Notes: generated by a model from the letters alone, not told the origin. A stretch of 64,000 nt of DNA from Labrys miyagiensis (GCF_030160835.1 NZ_BSPC01000069.1:62001-126000); one strand, 5' to 3'; counted from the stretch's first letter, positions 1 to 9,527 are shown. Program-made: numbers and translations.

Positions 1-635
1 CCCTTCCGCAAGCCTCGATCACCGAGATCTTCCGGCGCTTTTCCGAAGCCCTGCCCGAGCCCAAGGGCGAACTGGAATACGCAAACGTCTATACGCTGCT
101 GGTGGCCGTGGTGCTCTCGGCGCAGGCCACCGATGTCGGCGTCAACAAGGCGACGCGCCCGCTCTTCGCCATCGCCGACACGCCGCGGAAGATGGTGGCG
201 CTCGGCGAGGAGAAGTTGATCGGCTATATCAAGACCATCGGGCTCTACCGCAACAAGGCCAAGAACGTCATCGCTCTCTCCAAGGCGCTGATCGCGGAGC
301 ATGGCGGCGAGGTGCCCCCCTCGCGCGAAGTGCTGGAAACGCTGCCGGGCGTCGGTCGCAAGACCGCCAATGTGGTGCTCAACATCGCCTTCGGCCTGCC
401 GACCATCGCCGTCGACACCCATCTCTTTCGCGTCGCCAATCGCACCGGCATCGCCCCGGGCAAGACGCCGCTGGCCGTGGAACTCGGCCTCGAAAAGGTG
501 GTGCCGGCCGCCTATGCCCGCCATGCCCATCACTGGCTGATCCTGCACGGGCGCTATGTCTGCAAGGCGGTGAAGCCGCTGTGCTCGACCTGCCTGATCC
601 GGGACATCTGCCTGTTCGAGGAGAAGGCGGTTTAG
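1..635 (+). CDS. nth: Endonuclease III (5' end outside window)
   Basis: Base-excision-repair DNA glycosylase/AP lyase that removes oxidised pyrimidines. The reading frame is open from base 3, so the start codon lies before the window. Visible family marks: the helix-hairpin-helix LPGVGRKTANVV with the catalytic Lys, the downstream VDTH with the catalytic Asp, and a C-terminal 4Fe-4S ligand set spaced C-x6-C-x2-C-x5-C (CKAVKPLCSTCLIRDIC). All key residues are present and the C-terminus is complete, so it should be functional. A small GC-rich hairpin (643-661) follows the stop codon. Confidence 0.96.
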   Translation, partial: LPQASITEIFRRFSEALPEPKGELEYANVYTLLVAVVLSAQATDVGVNKATRPLFAIADTPRKMVALGEEKLIGYIKTIGLYRNKAKNVIALSKALIAEHGGEVPPSREVLETLPGVGRKTANVVLNIAFGLPTIAVDTHLFRVANRTGIAPGKTPLAVELGLEKVVPAAYARHAHHWLILHGRYVCKAVKPLCSTCLIRDICLFEEKAV

Positions 636-642
636 AGAGTTG

Positions 643-661
643 TGGCGGTCTCCGACCGCCA
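643..661. terminator. Short hairpin after nth
   Basis: TGGCGGTC and CGACCGCCA form an 8-9 bp stem with a very small loop a few bases after the nth stop codon. No T-run follows, so it could be an intrinsic terminator of weak type or a single arm of the hairpin repeat family seen elsewhere in the window (it is followed by CCTGGGA, as in other copies). Confidence 0.4.
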
Positions 662-800
662 TTCCTGGGACCACTGCATTTGCGGGAAAATCCACCTTCT
701 TGTGCCCAGGGCGACAGCCGCCGATAAGTGTCGCCGCGCACATTACTGAGATTGCTGTAATTAAAATATACAACTAAAGATTGCATTGACCCGATTTGAT

Positions 801-862
801 CGTCAACCATGAAAAATGAATAGCATTTCTCCGAATCCCGGCATTTGATACTTTGGTTGACG
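801..862. promoter_or_regulatory. Inverted repeat upstream of MFS gene
   Basis: The 312-base gap between nth and the MFS gene is AT-richer than its surroundings and has no credible gene. It holds CGTCAACC (801-808) and its exact complement GGTTGACG (855-862), 46 bases apart. This could be a pair of operator half-sites for the transporter; no regulator is adjacent to test the idea. Confidence 0.25.
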
Positions 863-947
863 CTGCAGCGCGAGGGCATATTCAATTCAATAGGGCTCGA
901 CTGCTGTTTTACGCGCAGCCAATAAATTGCAAAAAGGGAGTCCATTG

Positions 948-2165
948 ATGAATTTGACGTCAGAACAAAAAAAGACAGTCCTCGCTTCCTTTCTTGGTTG
1001 GACGCTCGACGCCTTCGATTTCTTCCTGCTGACCTTTCTTTTGACTGATATCGCCGCCGAGTTCGGGACGGAGGTTCCGGCCGTCGCCAAGGCGCTGTTC
1101 TTCACTCTGGCGACCCGTTTCATTGGCGCCTTCTTCTTCGGGATGCTGGCGGACAAGTTTGGGCGCAAGCCGATTCTCATGCTCAACATCGTGAGCTATT
1201 CGGTCATCGGCGCCCTTGCGGCTTTCTCACCCAATCTCGGCGTCTTCCTCGCCCTGCGCGCTTTGTTCGGCGTCGCCATGGGTGGCGAATGGGGTCTCGG
1301 CAGCTCGCTGGCGATGGAATCGATCCCGCCATCGGCGCGCGGTGTCGTTTCCGGTATCCTGCAATGTGGCTATCCGGCCGGTTATCTCCTGGCCGCCGTC
1401 GCCTATGGACTGCTCTACCAGCAGACGTTTGCCGGCTACACCCTGGGCTGGCGCGGCATGTTTCTGCTCAGCTTCGTGCCGGCGCTATTGGTGCTCTTCA
1501 TCCGTTCGCATGTGCCGGAGTCGCCGGCCTTCGTCGACGCCAAGGCGAAGGTGAAGCCCGGTTTGATCGAGACTTTGGAGAAACATTGGGGCATCGCCCT
1601 CTATGCCGTGGTGTTGATGATGTTCTTCAACTTCTTCAGCCATGGCACCCAGGATCTCTATCCGACCTTCCTGAAAAAGCAGCACAATTTCGACGCCCAT
1701 ATGGTCAGCTTGATCACCATCGTCGCCAATCTTGGTGCCATCACCGGCGGCCTGCTTTTCGGAGCCCTTTCGGAGAAAATCGGACGGATCAATGCGATCA
1801 CCATCGCCTGCCTGATCGCCCTGCCCTCGCTGCCGCTCTGGGCCTATAGTACGACACCGGTGATGCTCGCAGTCGGTGCCTTCATCATGCAGGTGGCGGT
1901 GCAGGGGGCTTGGGGAGTCATCCCGGTCCATCTGAACGAGCTTTCGCCCGGCGCCGTGCGGGCAACGCTGCCGGGCTTCATCTATCAAGCCGGCAACCTC
2001 GCCGCTTCCTATGGCGGCCCCTATCAGGCGGGCATCGCCGAAGCACCCGGCAGTTCCTATAGCTATGCGCTCGCCTTGTTCGCGGGCGTTGTCGCTGTCT
2101 GTATCATCATCGTGATCCGCTTCAGCCCCGAAAAACGCGGGCAACTGATGACGGTGACCGACTAG
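948..2165 (+). CDS. MFS transporter, metabolite:H+ symporter type
   Basis: Inner-membrane secondary transporter of 405 residues with about 12 predicted membrane segments. The N-terminal half has the MFS signature between segments 2 and 3 (GMLADKFGRKPIL) and the run MGGEWGLGSSLAMES, typical of the sialate/aromatic-acid:H+ symporter branch (NanT- and ShiA-like). The ATG at 948 is chosen over a TTG at 927 because AAGGGAG sits 7 bases before it. It stands alone between nth and def and is followed by a hairpin. The substrate is not evident; the aminosugar-like locus 2 kb downstream makes a sugar acid possible, but that is inference. Confidence 0.85.
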   Translation: MNLTSEQKKTVLASFLGWTLDAFDFFLLTFLLTDIAAEFGTEVPAVAKALFFTLATRFIGAFFFGMLADKFGRKPILMLNIVSYSVIGALAAFSPNLGVFLALRALFGVAMGGEWGLGSSLAMESIPPSARGVVSGILQCGYPAGYLLAAVAYGLLYQQTFAGYTLGWRGMFLLSFVPALLVLFIRSHVPESPAFVDAKAKVKPGLIETLEKHWGIALYAVVLMMFFNFFSHGTQDLYPTFLKKQHNFDAHMVSLITIVANLGAITGGLLFGALSEKIGRINAITIACLIALPSLPLWAYSTTPVMLAVGAFIMQVAVQGAWGVIPVHLNELSPGAVRATLPGFIYQAGNLAASYGGPYQAGIAEAPGSSYSYALALFAGVVAVCIIIVIRFSPEKRGQLMTVTD

Positions 2166-2172
2166 GCCATCA

Positions 2173-2202
2173 GGGGAGAGCCGGCCCGTCACGGCTCTCT
2201 CC
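2173..2202 (+). terminator. Hairpin terminator after MFS gene
   Basis: GAGAGCCG (2176-2183) pairs with CGGCTCTC (2192-2199), extended by three more pairs, eight bases after the stop codon. Only a short pyrimidine run follows. Probable terminator separating the transporter from def-fmt. Confidence 0.6.
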
Positions 2203-2246
2203 GCTTTCAGATTGACGCTGGCCGTGCTCGGCCTTATCTGCCTGAT

Positions 2247-2816
2247 ATGACCATCAAACCGATCATTATCCTGCCCGATTCCAAGTTGCGCCTCGTCTCC
2301 GCGCCGATCGAGCGCGTCGATGCGGAGCTGCTTGCGCTTGCCGACGACATGCTGGAAACGATGTATGACGCGCCGGGCATCGGCCTCGCCGCGATCCAGA
2401 TCGCCGTGCCGCGCCGCGTCGTCGTCATCGATCTCGCCAAGGAAGACGAGCCGCTGGCCCCGCAGGTCTTCTTCAACCCCGAGGTCGTTTGGTCCTCCGA
2501 CGACGGCAATGTCTATGAGGAGGGGTGTCTTTCCATCCCCGACTACTATGCCGAGGTGGAGCGCCCGGCTCGCGTGCGCGTCGCCTATATCGACCGCGAG
2601 GGCAAAAAGGCCGAGATCGAGGCGGATGGGTTGCTCGCCACCTGCCTGCAGCATGAGATCGACCATCTCAACGGCGAATTGTTCATCGACCACATCTCCA
2701 AGCTCAAGCGCGACATGGTGATCCGCAAGTTCACCAAGGCCCAGAAGACCGGCGAGCTGCCGCAGTTCAAGCGCGAGAAGCGCCCGGCGCCCGCGCCCTC
2801 GGCAGCCGAGAGCTGA
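2247..2816 (+). CDS. def: Peptide deformylase
   Basis: Removes the formyl group from the N-terminal Met of new proteins. All three family motifs are present: GIGLAAIQ near residue 50, EEGCLSIP around residue 92 (metal-binding Cys) and QHEIDHLNG around residue 135 (two metal-binding His and catalytic Glu). 189 residues with a basic, Pro/Ala-rich tail common in alphaproteobacterial enzymes. The stop codon is four bases before fmt, so the two functionally coupled genes form one transcription unit. Confidence 0.97.
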   Translation: MTIKPIIILPDSKLRLVSAPIERVDAELLALADDMLETMYDAPGIGLAAIQIAVPRRVVVIDLAKEDEPLAPQVFFNPEVVWSSDDGNVYEEGCLSIPDYYAEVERPARVRVAYIDREGKKAEIEADGLLATCLQHEIDHLNGELFIDHISKLKRDMVIRKFTKAQKTGELPQFKREKRPAPAPSAAES

Positions 2817-2820
2817 GCGC

Positions 2821-3744
2821 TTGCGCGTCGTCTTCATGGGCACGCCGGATTTTGCCCGGCCGGTGCTGACCGAGATCCTCAGCCAGGGGCATGAGGTGGT
2901 CGCTGCCTTTACGCGCCCGCCCGCCACCGCCGGCCGCGGCATGGCGCTGGCACCCTCCCCCGTGCACAAGCTCGCCGAGGGCTTCGGCATTCCCGTCTTC
3001 ACGCCGAAAAGCTTTCGCGACGAGGAGACGCTTTCGACCTTCCGTGCCCTCGACGCCGATGTCGCGGTGGTGGTGGCCTATGGCCTGATCCTGCCCAAGG
3101 CCGCGCTGGAGGCCCCCGTCGAGGGCTGCCTCAATCTGCACGCCTCGCTGCTGCCGCGCTGGCGCGGCGCCGCGCCGATCCAGCGCGCCATCATGGCGGG
3201 TGACGCCAAGACCGGCGTGATGGTGATGCGCATGGAGGAAGGGCTCGACACCGGCCCGGTGGCGCTGGCCGACAGCGTCGAGATCGGCCCGGACATGACG
3301 GCCTGCGAGTTGCATGACCGCCTTGCCCCCCTCGGCGCCGATCTGATGGCCCGCGCGCTCGGCGCCCTCTCGCGCGGCACGCTCACCTTCACGCCGCAGG
3401 TGGCTGAGGGCGTGACCTATGCAAGGAAGATCGAGAAGGCCGAGGCGCGCATCGACTGGTCGCGCCCGGCGGAGGAGGTGCATCACCTCATCTGCGGCCT
3501 CTCGCCCTTCCCCGGCGCCTGGTTCGAGGCCGATTGGGGCCAGGGCCAGCAGCGGGTGAAGGTGCTGCGCTCGCAGCTCGCCGAGGGCTATGGCGTGGCG
3601 GGAACGGTGCTGGATGACGAGTTGACCGTCGCCTGCGGCGGCGGCGCGGTGCGGCTCATCCAGGTGCAGCGCGCCGGCAAGACGCCGATGGAGGCGGAGG
3701 TGTTCCTGAAGGGCGCGGCGGTTGTGAGGGGGACGAGGCTGTAG
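2821..3744 (+). CDS. fmt: Methionyl-tRNA formyltransferase
   Basis: Formylates Met-tRNAfMet for translation initiation. The 307-residue protein begins [12 protein letters not shown] and contains the catalytic loop [21 protein letters not shown], written here as two parts ([13 protein letters not shown], then AAPIQRAI), with the Asn/His pair and [10 protein letters not shown] signature. The C-terminal OB-like domain follows from about residue 205. The start is TTG, four bases after the def stop. A long two-arm hairpin follows the stop codon. Confidence 0.96.
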   Translation: MRVVFMGTPDFARPVLTEILSQGHEVVAAFTRPPATAGRGMALAPSPVHKLAEGFGIPVFTPKSFRDEETLSTFRALDADVAVVVAYGLILPKAALEAPVEGCLNLHASLLPRWRGAAPIQRAIMAGDAKTGVMVMRMEEGLDTGPVALADSVEIGPDMTACELHDRLAPLGADLMARALGALSRGTLTFTPQVAEGVTYARKIEKAEARIDWSRPAEEVHHLICGLSPFPGAWFEADWGQGQQRVKVLRSQLAEGYGVAGTVLDDELTVACGGGAVRLIQVQRAGKTPMEAEVFLKGAAVVRGTRL

Positions 3745-3745
3745 C

Positions 3746-3836
3746 CTTCCGGGTGCACGGGCATCTTGCCCGTTCTTCCTCTCCCGTGAAGCGCATCGTT
3801 TCCAAGAACGGGCAAGATGCCCGTGCACCCGGGAAG
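3746..3836. repeat. Two-arm hairpin repeat, family A copy 1
   Basis: Arms 3746-3777 and 3804-3836 are reverse complements of each other apart from one extra C. Each arm also folds on itself (GGGCATCTTGCCC). The element sits between convergent fmt and the SIS gene and could terminate both. Trailing bases (GCGCTCCCAGG) resemble the ends of the other family A copies. Confidence 0.85.
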
Positions 3837-3857
3837 TAAGACGTCCGCGCTCCCAGG

Positions 3858-4898
3858 CTACAGCGTCGCGGCGGACCAGGCCTTCAGCTTCGTGCCGCTC
3901 TGCGGATAGCGGAAGCGCGTATCCGTCAGGCCGGCAGCATCCTGCATCTCCGCCACGATCACCTGAGAGGCGATGATCTGCAAGATGGCGTCGGCGATCT
4001 CATTGCCGAGCCCCGGCACCTTGATCGCCAGCAGCCTGTCGGCTGGGGCGACATCCGCGCGGCTGGTGATCAGCACCGAGGGGCAGCCGAAGCCAGCGAT
4101 ATCCTGGGCAATCTGCACCTCGCGCCCCTCGCCGAAGGCGATGAGGCCCGTGCGCCCGTCCATCGCCTCCATCGGACCATGCAGATAATTGAGCGTGTCC
4201 CAGCCGACGGCCGGCACGCGCACCGCTTCGCGGATCAGGATGGCGGCCTCGCCAGCCGTGGCGAAGGCAGCGCCCGCGCCGACGAGGTCGATCGCAGCGC
4301 GGTTCGCCAGGAGCTCCGCTGCCGATTTGGCCGGCCCGGCAACGGAAGCGAGCATATCGGTGATCATGCCGGGCAGCCCTGCCCAGTCCGCTGTATCACG
4401 GCCGAGGATGCGGTCGCCGAGCAAGCCGATAGCAAGCAGCATGCTGGTATAGCCCGTGGAGCTGGCGCCATTGTCGTTGCCGGAATGGGTGGCAATCACC
4501 CGGCCGGTGATCTCGGCAAGCGGATTGTCGCTGCCACGGCAGATGGCGATGCGGGGCCGGCTGGCGCGCACCGTCATCACATCGGCGATCTCGACGCTCT
4601 GGCCCGAGGCGGAGAGCGCCACGAAGGCATCGGCGCCCGCGTCGGACGATTCATAGAGGTCGGTCGAGCAATAGGCGAAGGAACGGACGCCGTTGGCGCG
4701 GAGGAAGGCCGCGCCCGCCAGCGCCGCCTGGTAGCTGGCGCCGATACCGGCGAAGCCCACGGTCATGCCGGCGAAACCGCCGATGTCGAGGCTCTTCAGC
4801 GTCTCGGCCACCGCCTTGCGGGTGATTTCCAGGCTCTCGGGCTGGCGGGCGACGGCATCGCGGAAGCCGATCCGCTCGACGATCATGTCTTTGCTCAT
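3858..4898 (-). CDS. SIS-domain sugar isomerase/deaminase-like protein
   Basis: 346 residues with two SIS folds (about 35-165 and 200-330), as in the isomerase half of GlmS and in AgaS/FrlB-type enzymes that act on phosphorylated aminosugars or glycated amines. Features seen: GFAGIGASYQAAL in the first fold and ALSASGQSVEI, the Ser-rich phosphosugar-binding loop. It is the last gene of a minus-strand carbohydrate ABC operon, so it probably handles the imported sugar after phosphorylation by the nearby ROK kinase. The exact reaction cannot be told. The Shine-Dalgarno sequence is weak. Confidence 0.8.
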   Translation of the reverse strand: MSKDMIVERIGFRDAVARQPESLEITRKAVAETLKSLDIGGFAGMTVGFAGIGASYQAALAGAAFLRANGVRSFAYCSTDLYESSDAGADAFVALSASGQSVEIADVMTVRASRPRIAICRGSDNPLAEITGRVIATHSGNDNGASSTGYTSMLLAIGLLGDRILGRDTADWAGLPGMITDMLASVAGPAKSAAELLANRAAIDLVGAGAAFATAGEAAILIREAVRVPAVGWDTLNYLHGPMEAMDGRTGLIAFGEGREVQIAQDIAGFGCPSVLITSRADVAPADRLLAIKVPGLGNEIADAILQIIASQVIVAEMQDAAGLTDTRFRYPQSGTKLKAWSAATL

Positions 4899-4927
4899 GA
4901 AAAATCCATTGGGTTGAAACCAAAGGC

Positions 4928-4959
4928 AAAGGCCTTCTCCACCAGGCGGAGAAGGCTTT
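4928..4959 (-). terminator. Intercistronic hairpin, ABC permease / SIS gene
   Basis: AAAGGCCTTCTCC (4928-4940) and GGAGAAGGCTTT (4948-4959) form a 12-bp near-perfect stem with a 7-base loop between the second permease gene and the SIS gene. On the minus strand it is followed by GCCTTTGG rather than a T-run. It may be a partial terminator or an mRNA-stabilising hairpin that lowers expression of the last gene. Confidence 0.5.
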
Positions 4960-4981
4960 CGCGATGTCGCGTTCTATCCTC

Positions 4982-5827
4982 TCACCCCTTCACGCCGCCG
5001 GCCGTCAGGCCCGAGACAATGGAGCGCTGCAGGAGGAGGCCCACCAGCACTGGCGGCGTCGCCGCGATCACGCCCGCGGCGGAGAGCAGGCCGTAATCCG
5101 AGACGCGGCCGGAGGCGAGGTTGGCGATCACCACGGTCAGCGTCTGGGCGCGGCTGTCCGAGGTGAACAGCATGGCATAGAGGAACTCGTCCCAGACGAT
5201 CAGCGCGGCAAAGAGCAGCGTGGTGCCGATCACGGGCTTGGCCAGCGGCAGCACGATCTGGATCAGGATGCGCCAGAGCTTGGCCCCGTCGATCGCCGCA
5301 GCCTCCTCGAGATCGGCGGGGATGTTGTCCATGCCGCTCTTCAGGAGCCAGGTCGTGAAGGGCATCACCACCGTGCAATCGGCGATCATCAGCGCCCAGG
5401 GCGAGTTCAGCAGGCTGAAGGTGGAGAGGATGCGGTAGAGCGGCACCACGAACATCAGCGGCGGCAGCATATAGGTCGCGACGATGAGGTAGAGCGCCCA
5501 GCCGAGCCGCTTGCCCGCGCGGGAGAAGACATAGGCCGCCGGGATCGACAGGACGAAGGAGAGGATCGTCGTGCCCAGCGCCACGAGGCAGGTGTTGCGC
5601 AGGGCAAAGAGGAAGACCTCGCCATCGCTGTTATGCGTGAAGGTGAGCAGCCGGGCATAGCGCGAGAAGTCGAGCTGCGTCGGGATCCAGGGCAGCGGCA
5701 CGGTGGTGAGGTCGCGCTGGCTCGATATGCTCATCAGCACCATCCAGGCGATCGGTGCCAGGATCACCAGCCCGAGCAGATAGAGCGCGCCATAGGCGGC
5801 AATGCGGCCGGTACGGGACTGTTCCAT
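4982..5827 (-). CDS. Carbohydrate ABC transporter permease, MalG/UgpE type
   Basis: 281-residue inner-membrane permease with six predicted membrane helices. It carries the ATPase-coupling EAA loop (LEEAAAIDGAKLWRILIQI, near residue 175) typical of CUT1 importers. The ATG follows immediately on the TAA of the partner permease gene (TAAATGG), showing translational coupling. Together with the upstream permease, binding protein and the ATPase across the repressor/kinase pair it completes one sugar importer. Confidence 0.92.
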   Translation of the reverse strand: MEQSRTGRIAAYGALYLLGLVILAPIAWMVLMSISSQRDLTTVPLPWIPTQLDFSRYARLLTFTHNSDGEVFLFALRNTCLVALGTTILSFVLSIPAAYVFSRAGKRLGWALYLIVATYMLPPLMFVVPLYRILSTFSLLNSPWALMIADCTVVMPFTTWLLKSGMDNIPADLEEAAAIDGAKLWRILIQIVLPLAKPVIGTTLLFAALIVWDEFLYAMLFTSDSRAQTLTVVIANLASGRVSDYGLLSAAGVIAATPPVLVGLLLQRSIVSGLTAGGVKG

Positions 5828-6709
5828 TTAGCGAGCCCCCGGCTGGTTGCGCACGGCGCGTGAATAGATGCCGATCAGCACGAGACTCAGGGCGACGGAG
5901 AGCATCGCCAGCGCCGCGCCATAGCCGGCATGGCGAAAGGAGAAGGCTTCCTGGTAGACCAGGATGCTGAGCGACTTGGTGCTGTCGGCCGGGCCGCCGC
6001 GCGTCATCACCCAGATGATGTCGAACACCTTCACCGCTTCGATGGTGCGCAGCACCGCCGCAATGGTGAGCGGGGGCAGGATGACCGGCAGCGTCACCGT
6101 CTTGAAGCGATTCCAGGCGCGGGCGCCGTCGATCTCGGCGGCCTCATGCAGTTCGCGCGGCACGGATTGCAAGCCGGCTAAGGTAATCAGAGCCACCAGC
6201 GAGAAGGTCTTCCAGATATCGGCGATGCCGATGAAGAACAACGCGGTGGACGGGTTGCCGAGCCAGGACTGATAGGAATTGATGATGCCGAGCTGTTGCA
6301 GCGCGGCGTTGAAGGCGCCGAAATCGGGATTGTAGATCACGCGCCAGGCCATGGCGTTCACCACCGTGGGCAGCGCCCAGGGGATGATCAGCATGGCGCG
6401 GAAGACCCTGCGGCCCTTGAGATCCATGTTGAGAAGCAGGCCGACGCCGAGGCCGATCAGCATCTCGCAGGACACCGTCACCACGGTGAAGAGAGCAGTC
6501 ACTCCAAGCGCCCGCAGGAAGGCGGGCGATTGGAAAGCGCGTAGGTAATTGTCGAGGCCGACGAATTGACCCGTGGTTCCGCCGAGCGGGGCATTGGTGA
6601 AGCCGAGCCAGACCGTGTTGAGGAGCGGCCAGCCGATCACGGCCAGCAGCGCCACCAGCAGCGGGACGACCAGCAGCAGTCGCCCGCGAAACTCCCGGAT
6701 CAATTCCAT
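5828..6709 (-). CDS. Carbohydrate ABC transporter permease, MalF/UgpA type
   Basis: 293-residue membrane protein with six predicted helices and the EAA loop (LHEAAEIDGARAWNRF) near residue 195. The ATG at 6709 is one base after the binding-protein stop; a GTG/ATG 42 bases upstream would overlap the previous gene and add an unlikely Pro/Ser leader, so 6709 is preferred. It pairs with the downstream MalG-like permease to form the pore. Confidence 0.92.
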   Translation of the reverse strand: MELIREFRGRLLLVVPLLVALLAVIGWPLLNTVWLGFTNAPLGGTTGQFVGLDNYLRAFQSPAFLRALGVTALFTVVTVSCEMLIGLGVGLLLNMDLKGRRVFRAMLIIPWALPTVVNAMAWRVIYNPDFGAFNAALQQLGIINSYQSWLGNPSTALFFIGIADIWKTFSLVALITLAGLQSVPRELHEAAEIDGARAWNRFKTVTLPVILPPLTIAAVLRTIEAVKVFDIIWVMTRGGPADSTKSLSILVYQEAFSFRHAGYGAALAMLSVALSLVLIGIYSRAVRNQPGAR

Positions 6710-6710
6710 T

Positions 6711-7958
6711 TTACTTGCTCGACAGGTCAGCCGCGGCGGACTTGAGGGCATCCTCGGGAGTCGCCTGGCCGAGCAGCGCCTGCTGCAGGGCCTGCTGGAG
6801 ACGCGCGGAGAACTGCTGGTAATCCGGCACGCTCGGACGATTGAAGAGGGCGTTGAAGGAAGCGTCCTGCGCCTTGATCAGGTCGACATTCGGCGGGTTC
6901 TTGGCGATCGCATCCTTGAAGTAGGTCTTCCAGATCGGCGGGCTGGAGCCGGAATACTTGGTCTCGACCTCAGGCGAAGTCAGGTACTGGATGTAGCTCC
7001 AGGCCGCGTCAGCATTCTTGGTATTGGCGGGAATGCCGAGGCCCTGGGCGCCGTTCACCGTGGCGATGGTGGAGATGCCGGGCACGCCGGGCGGGGCCAT
7101 CACGCCGACCTTGCCGGTGATCTGGCTGTCCTTGGTGCTGTTCTGGGCGAGGTCGTACATATAGGACCAGTTGAGCGCGAAGGCCGCCTTGCCGCTCGAG
7201 AAGACGCCGCGGACATCCTCTTCCAGATATTGCGTGGAATTGGGGTTGGTCAGCCCGTCCTTGACGCTCTTTTGCATGAACTTCAGGGCTTCGAGACCGC
7301 CACCCGTCTGGAAGGCAGGCTTGCCGGCATCGTCAGTCCACTTGCCGCCAAAGGCCTGCATCAGGAGGGCGTAGTCGCAGATCGCCGCCTCGTTCTGGCT
7401 CCAGCTCCAGACGATCGGATATTCGGCGATGCCCTTCTGCTTGATGATGGCGGCATCCTTCATCACGTCGTCCCAGGACTTGGGTAGCTCCGTGATGCCG
7501 GCCTTCGCCAGCATGTCCTTGTTGTAAAAGAGATATTTGCTGTCGGCTGACCAGGGCATGCCGAAATCGCGGCCCTTGTACTGGGTGCTGGTCCAGGCGC
7601 CGGTCTCGACCGCGTCGCGCTCCTTGGCGTCGATGCGGTCGGTGACGTCGAGGAGGATCTTGTTCTCGGCGAATTCCGCCGGCCAGATCACGTCGAACAG
7701 CACCACGTCATAGCCCTGGCCCGAACCGGCGGCGAGGGTGATCTTGTCGTGCAGCGACTCGTAAGGCACGAATTCGAGCTTGATCTGCACGTCCGGATGC
7801 ATCTTGAGATAGGCATCCGTCATGGCCCGCACATCGGATTCCGAATAGCCGGCCTGGGCCTGGAACAGCGCGTTGAGTGTCGTCTGCGCTTGCGCAGCAC
7901 CCGCCAGCGCCAGCGTGAGCGCCGCGCCCATCACGGCGAAGGCTGATTTGCGAATCAT
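6711..7958 (-). CDS. Extracellular sugar-binding protein of ABC importer
   Basis: Periplasmic solute-binding protein of CUT1 family (SBP type 1). The ATG at 7958 gives a standard signal peptide: MIRKS, a hydrophobic core, then GAAQAQ with AxA cleavage near residue 22. The mature part shows the usual DVILFD-like strand (YDVVLFDVIWPAEFA) and the WSYMYDLA region. A GTG two codons earlier has a better-placed GAGGGAG and could be used instead. First gene of the minus-strand transport operon; its leader contains a hairpin and an operator-like palindrome. Confidence 0.9.
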   Translation of the reverse strand: MIRKSAFAVMGAALTLALAGAAQAQTTLNALFQAQAGYSESDVRAMTDAYLKMHPDVQIKLEFVPYESLHDKITLAAGSGQGYDVVLFDVIWPAEFAENKILLDVTDRIDAKERDAVETGAWTSTQYKGRDFGMPWSADSKYLFYNKDMLAKAGITELPKSWDDVMKDAAIIKQKGIAEYPIVWSWSQNEAAICDYALLMQAFGGKWTDDAGKPAFQTGGGLEALKFMQKSVKDGLTNPNSTQYLEEDVRGVFSSGKAAFALNWSYMYDLAQNSTKDSQITGKVGVMAPPGVPGISTIATVNGAQGLGIPANTKNADAAWSYIQYLTSPEVETKYSGSSPPIWKTYFKDAIAKNPPNVDLIKAQDASFNALFNRPSVPDYQQFSARLQQALQQALLGQATPEDALKSAAADLSSK

Positions 7959-7988
7959 TCCCACCGTCAAAATCTCCCTCTCTTTGTC

Positions 7989-8039
7989 GGCGGGCTTGAA
8001 TGCCCGCCCCTTATTAATGAAAAAGCTTTGTATTAAGGA
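7989..8039 (-). promoter_or_regulatory. Leader hairpin and operator-like palindrome of sugar operon
   Basis: GGCGGGC and GCCCGCC (7989-8008) form a 7-bp hairpin in the leader of the binding-protein gene. Next to it, 8010-8039 reads as an imperfect 30-bp palindrome with ends CCTTATTA and TATTAAGG around AAGCTT. ROK repressors bind AT-rich palindromes, and a ROK repressor gene is adjacent, so this is a plausible operator. No measurement supports it. Confidence 0.35.
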
Positions 8040-8094
8040 GTCAAGGAGGCAGGACTTGTCAACCATTTTATTGCGGGCCGTTCATGCGCGGCGT

Positions 8095-9384
8095 TCAGCC
8101 ACGTGACGGAACGACGCCGAGAATGGCGAGGGCCGGGCTGGTGATTTCGGGCACTGTCCCGCTGGTGCGCGACCAGGCTGCGTTGGCAATATCGGGCTGC
8201 ATGGCCATGGCGATCGGCAGAGCGGCAGCACCCCTGGCCGGCAATTCGGAGGAGTGCTCGGCTGGCATCAGGCGGGGCAGGCTATTCAAACTGCGGTGGG
8301 TCATGGCCGGCAGCAGCGGCGTGGTGGCGTCGATCAGGCCATCGAGAAGTTCCGGCGGCAAGCCGCCGCCGACCACGATGGTATCGGGATCGAACATCGC
8401 CTCGATATTGCGGATGGCCACGCGCAGATATTGCCCCGCCTGCTGCTGCCAGGCGAAGATGCGCGGATCGCCATTACGGCACAAAGCCGCGAGTTCTTCG
8501 GCCGGCACTTCGTCGGGCGCGCGATCCGGCCCGCACACCGCCTCGGCCGCGGCGTAGAGCGAGACATATTGCTCGAGGCATCCCCGGCTGCCGCATGGGC
8601 AGAGCCGGCCGCCCGGCTTGACGATCATGTGTCCGATCTCGCCGGCTCCGCCGAAAGCGCCGCGATAATGGTGGCCGTCGGTTACCACCCCGCCGCCGAT
8701 TCCGAGGTTAAAGTGCAGGTAAAAGAAGCTGTTAGCCACGCGGCCGATGCCGTAGAGGCGCTCGCCGATCGAGGCGACGGTGGCGTCGTTTTCGAGGATG
8801 ACGCGATGGCCGGTCAGTTTTTCGAGTTCGCCTGCCAGCGGGAAACGCGTCCATTCATCGGCCTCCTGTACCTTGTCATACCAGAAGGCGCCGTTCACCA
8901 CGGTGCCTGGCACGCTGCAGCCGATGCCCCAGATCTGCTCCTCCGGCACCCCGGCCTTGTCAATAAGGCTGCGGGTCTGGGCGTGAAGAATATGGGTGAT
9001 CGCCATCGGATCGCGCTCCGAGAAGTCACGCGTGTCGCTGGCGACCACCTCGCCGGTGAGATCGACCAGCACGCCGAGGGCGCGGCGATAGGCCAGGCTG
9101 AGGCCGACGGTATAACCGCCCTCCGGATTGACCGAGAGCTCCACCGCCGGCTGCCCGCGCTGACCGACGCGCTTGCCCTCCTGCCGGATCAGTCCAGCCT
9201 CCTCGAGCTCGGCGGCAATATTGGAAATGCCTTGCACGGTGAGGCCGATCTCACGCGCCAGTTCGGCCCGCGTCACCGGTCCGTTGCGGCGGACGGCGTC
9301 GAAAACGGCGCGCCGATTGAGGGCTCGGGTCTGCTCGAGATTGGTGCCCGGCAAGGCTCCGGCACGGTCGATCCGACCTACCAT
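8095..9384 (-). CDS. ROK-family transcriptional repressor
   Basis: 429-residue NagC/Mlc/XylR-type regulator: N-terminal winged helix (RRNGPVTRAELAREIGLT, about residues 25-75) followed by a ROK domain with the sugar-binding ENDA motif (ENDATVAS) and the zinc motif PGGRLCPCGSRGCLEQY with its Cys ligands. The ATG at 9384 is preceded by GAGAGGA. It lies upstream of the transport operon on the same strand and is divergent from the ROK kinase, the expected arrangement for a local repressor released by the sugar or its phosphate. Confidence 0.9.
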   Translation of the reverse strand: MVGRIDRAGALPGTNLEQTRALNRRAVFDAVRRNGPVTRAELAREIGLTVQGISNIAAELEEAGLIRQEGKRVGQRGQPAVELSVNPEGGYTVGLSLAYRRALGVLVDLTGEVVASDTRDFSERDPMAITHILHAQTRSLIDKAGVPEEQIWGIGCSVPGTVVNGAFWYDKVQEADEWTRFPLAGELEKLTGHRVILENDATVASIGERLYGIGRVANSFFYLHFNLGIGGGVVTDGHHYRGAFGGAGEIGHMIVKPGGRLCPCGSRGCLEQYVSLYAAAEAVCGPDRAPDEVPAEELAALCRNGDPRIFAWQQQAGQYLRVAIRNIEAMFDPDTIVVGGGLPPELLDGLIDATTPLLPAMTHRSLNSLPRLMPAEHSSELPARGAAALPIAMAMQPDIANAAWSRTSGTVPEITSPALAILGVVPSRG

Positions 9385-9527
9385 GTTTTTTCCTCTCGAC
9401 TGCCGGACCAATCCGGGATATTCAAACACTGTTTCAATAATAGGCGCTTGTCAAAAGAAAGTGCCAGGGATTCTTGCGGGAGGCCCAGCATGCAGATCGA
9501 TGACGGCTCACGCCTGAGGGCGGCGGT

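Noticed and set aside
4179-5096. 305-codon plus-strand open frame
   Set aside because: Antisense to the SIS gene and operon; Arg/Gly/His-rich translation typical of a shadow frame in GC-rich DNA.
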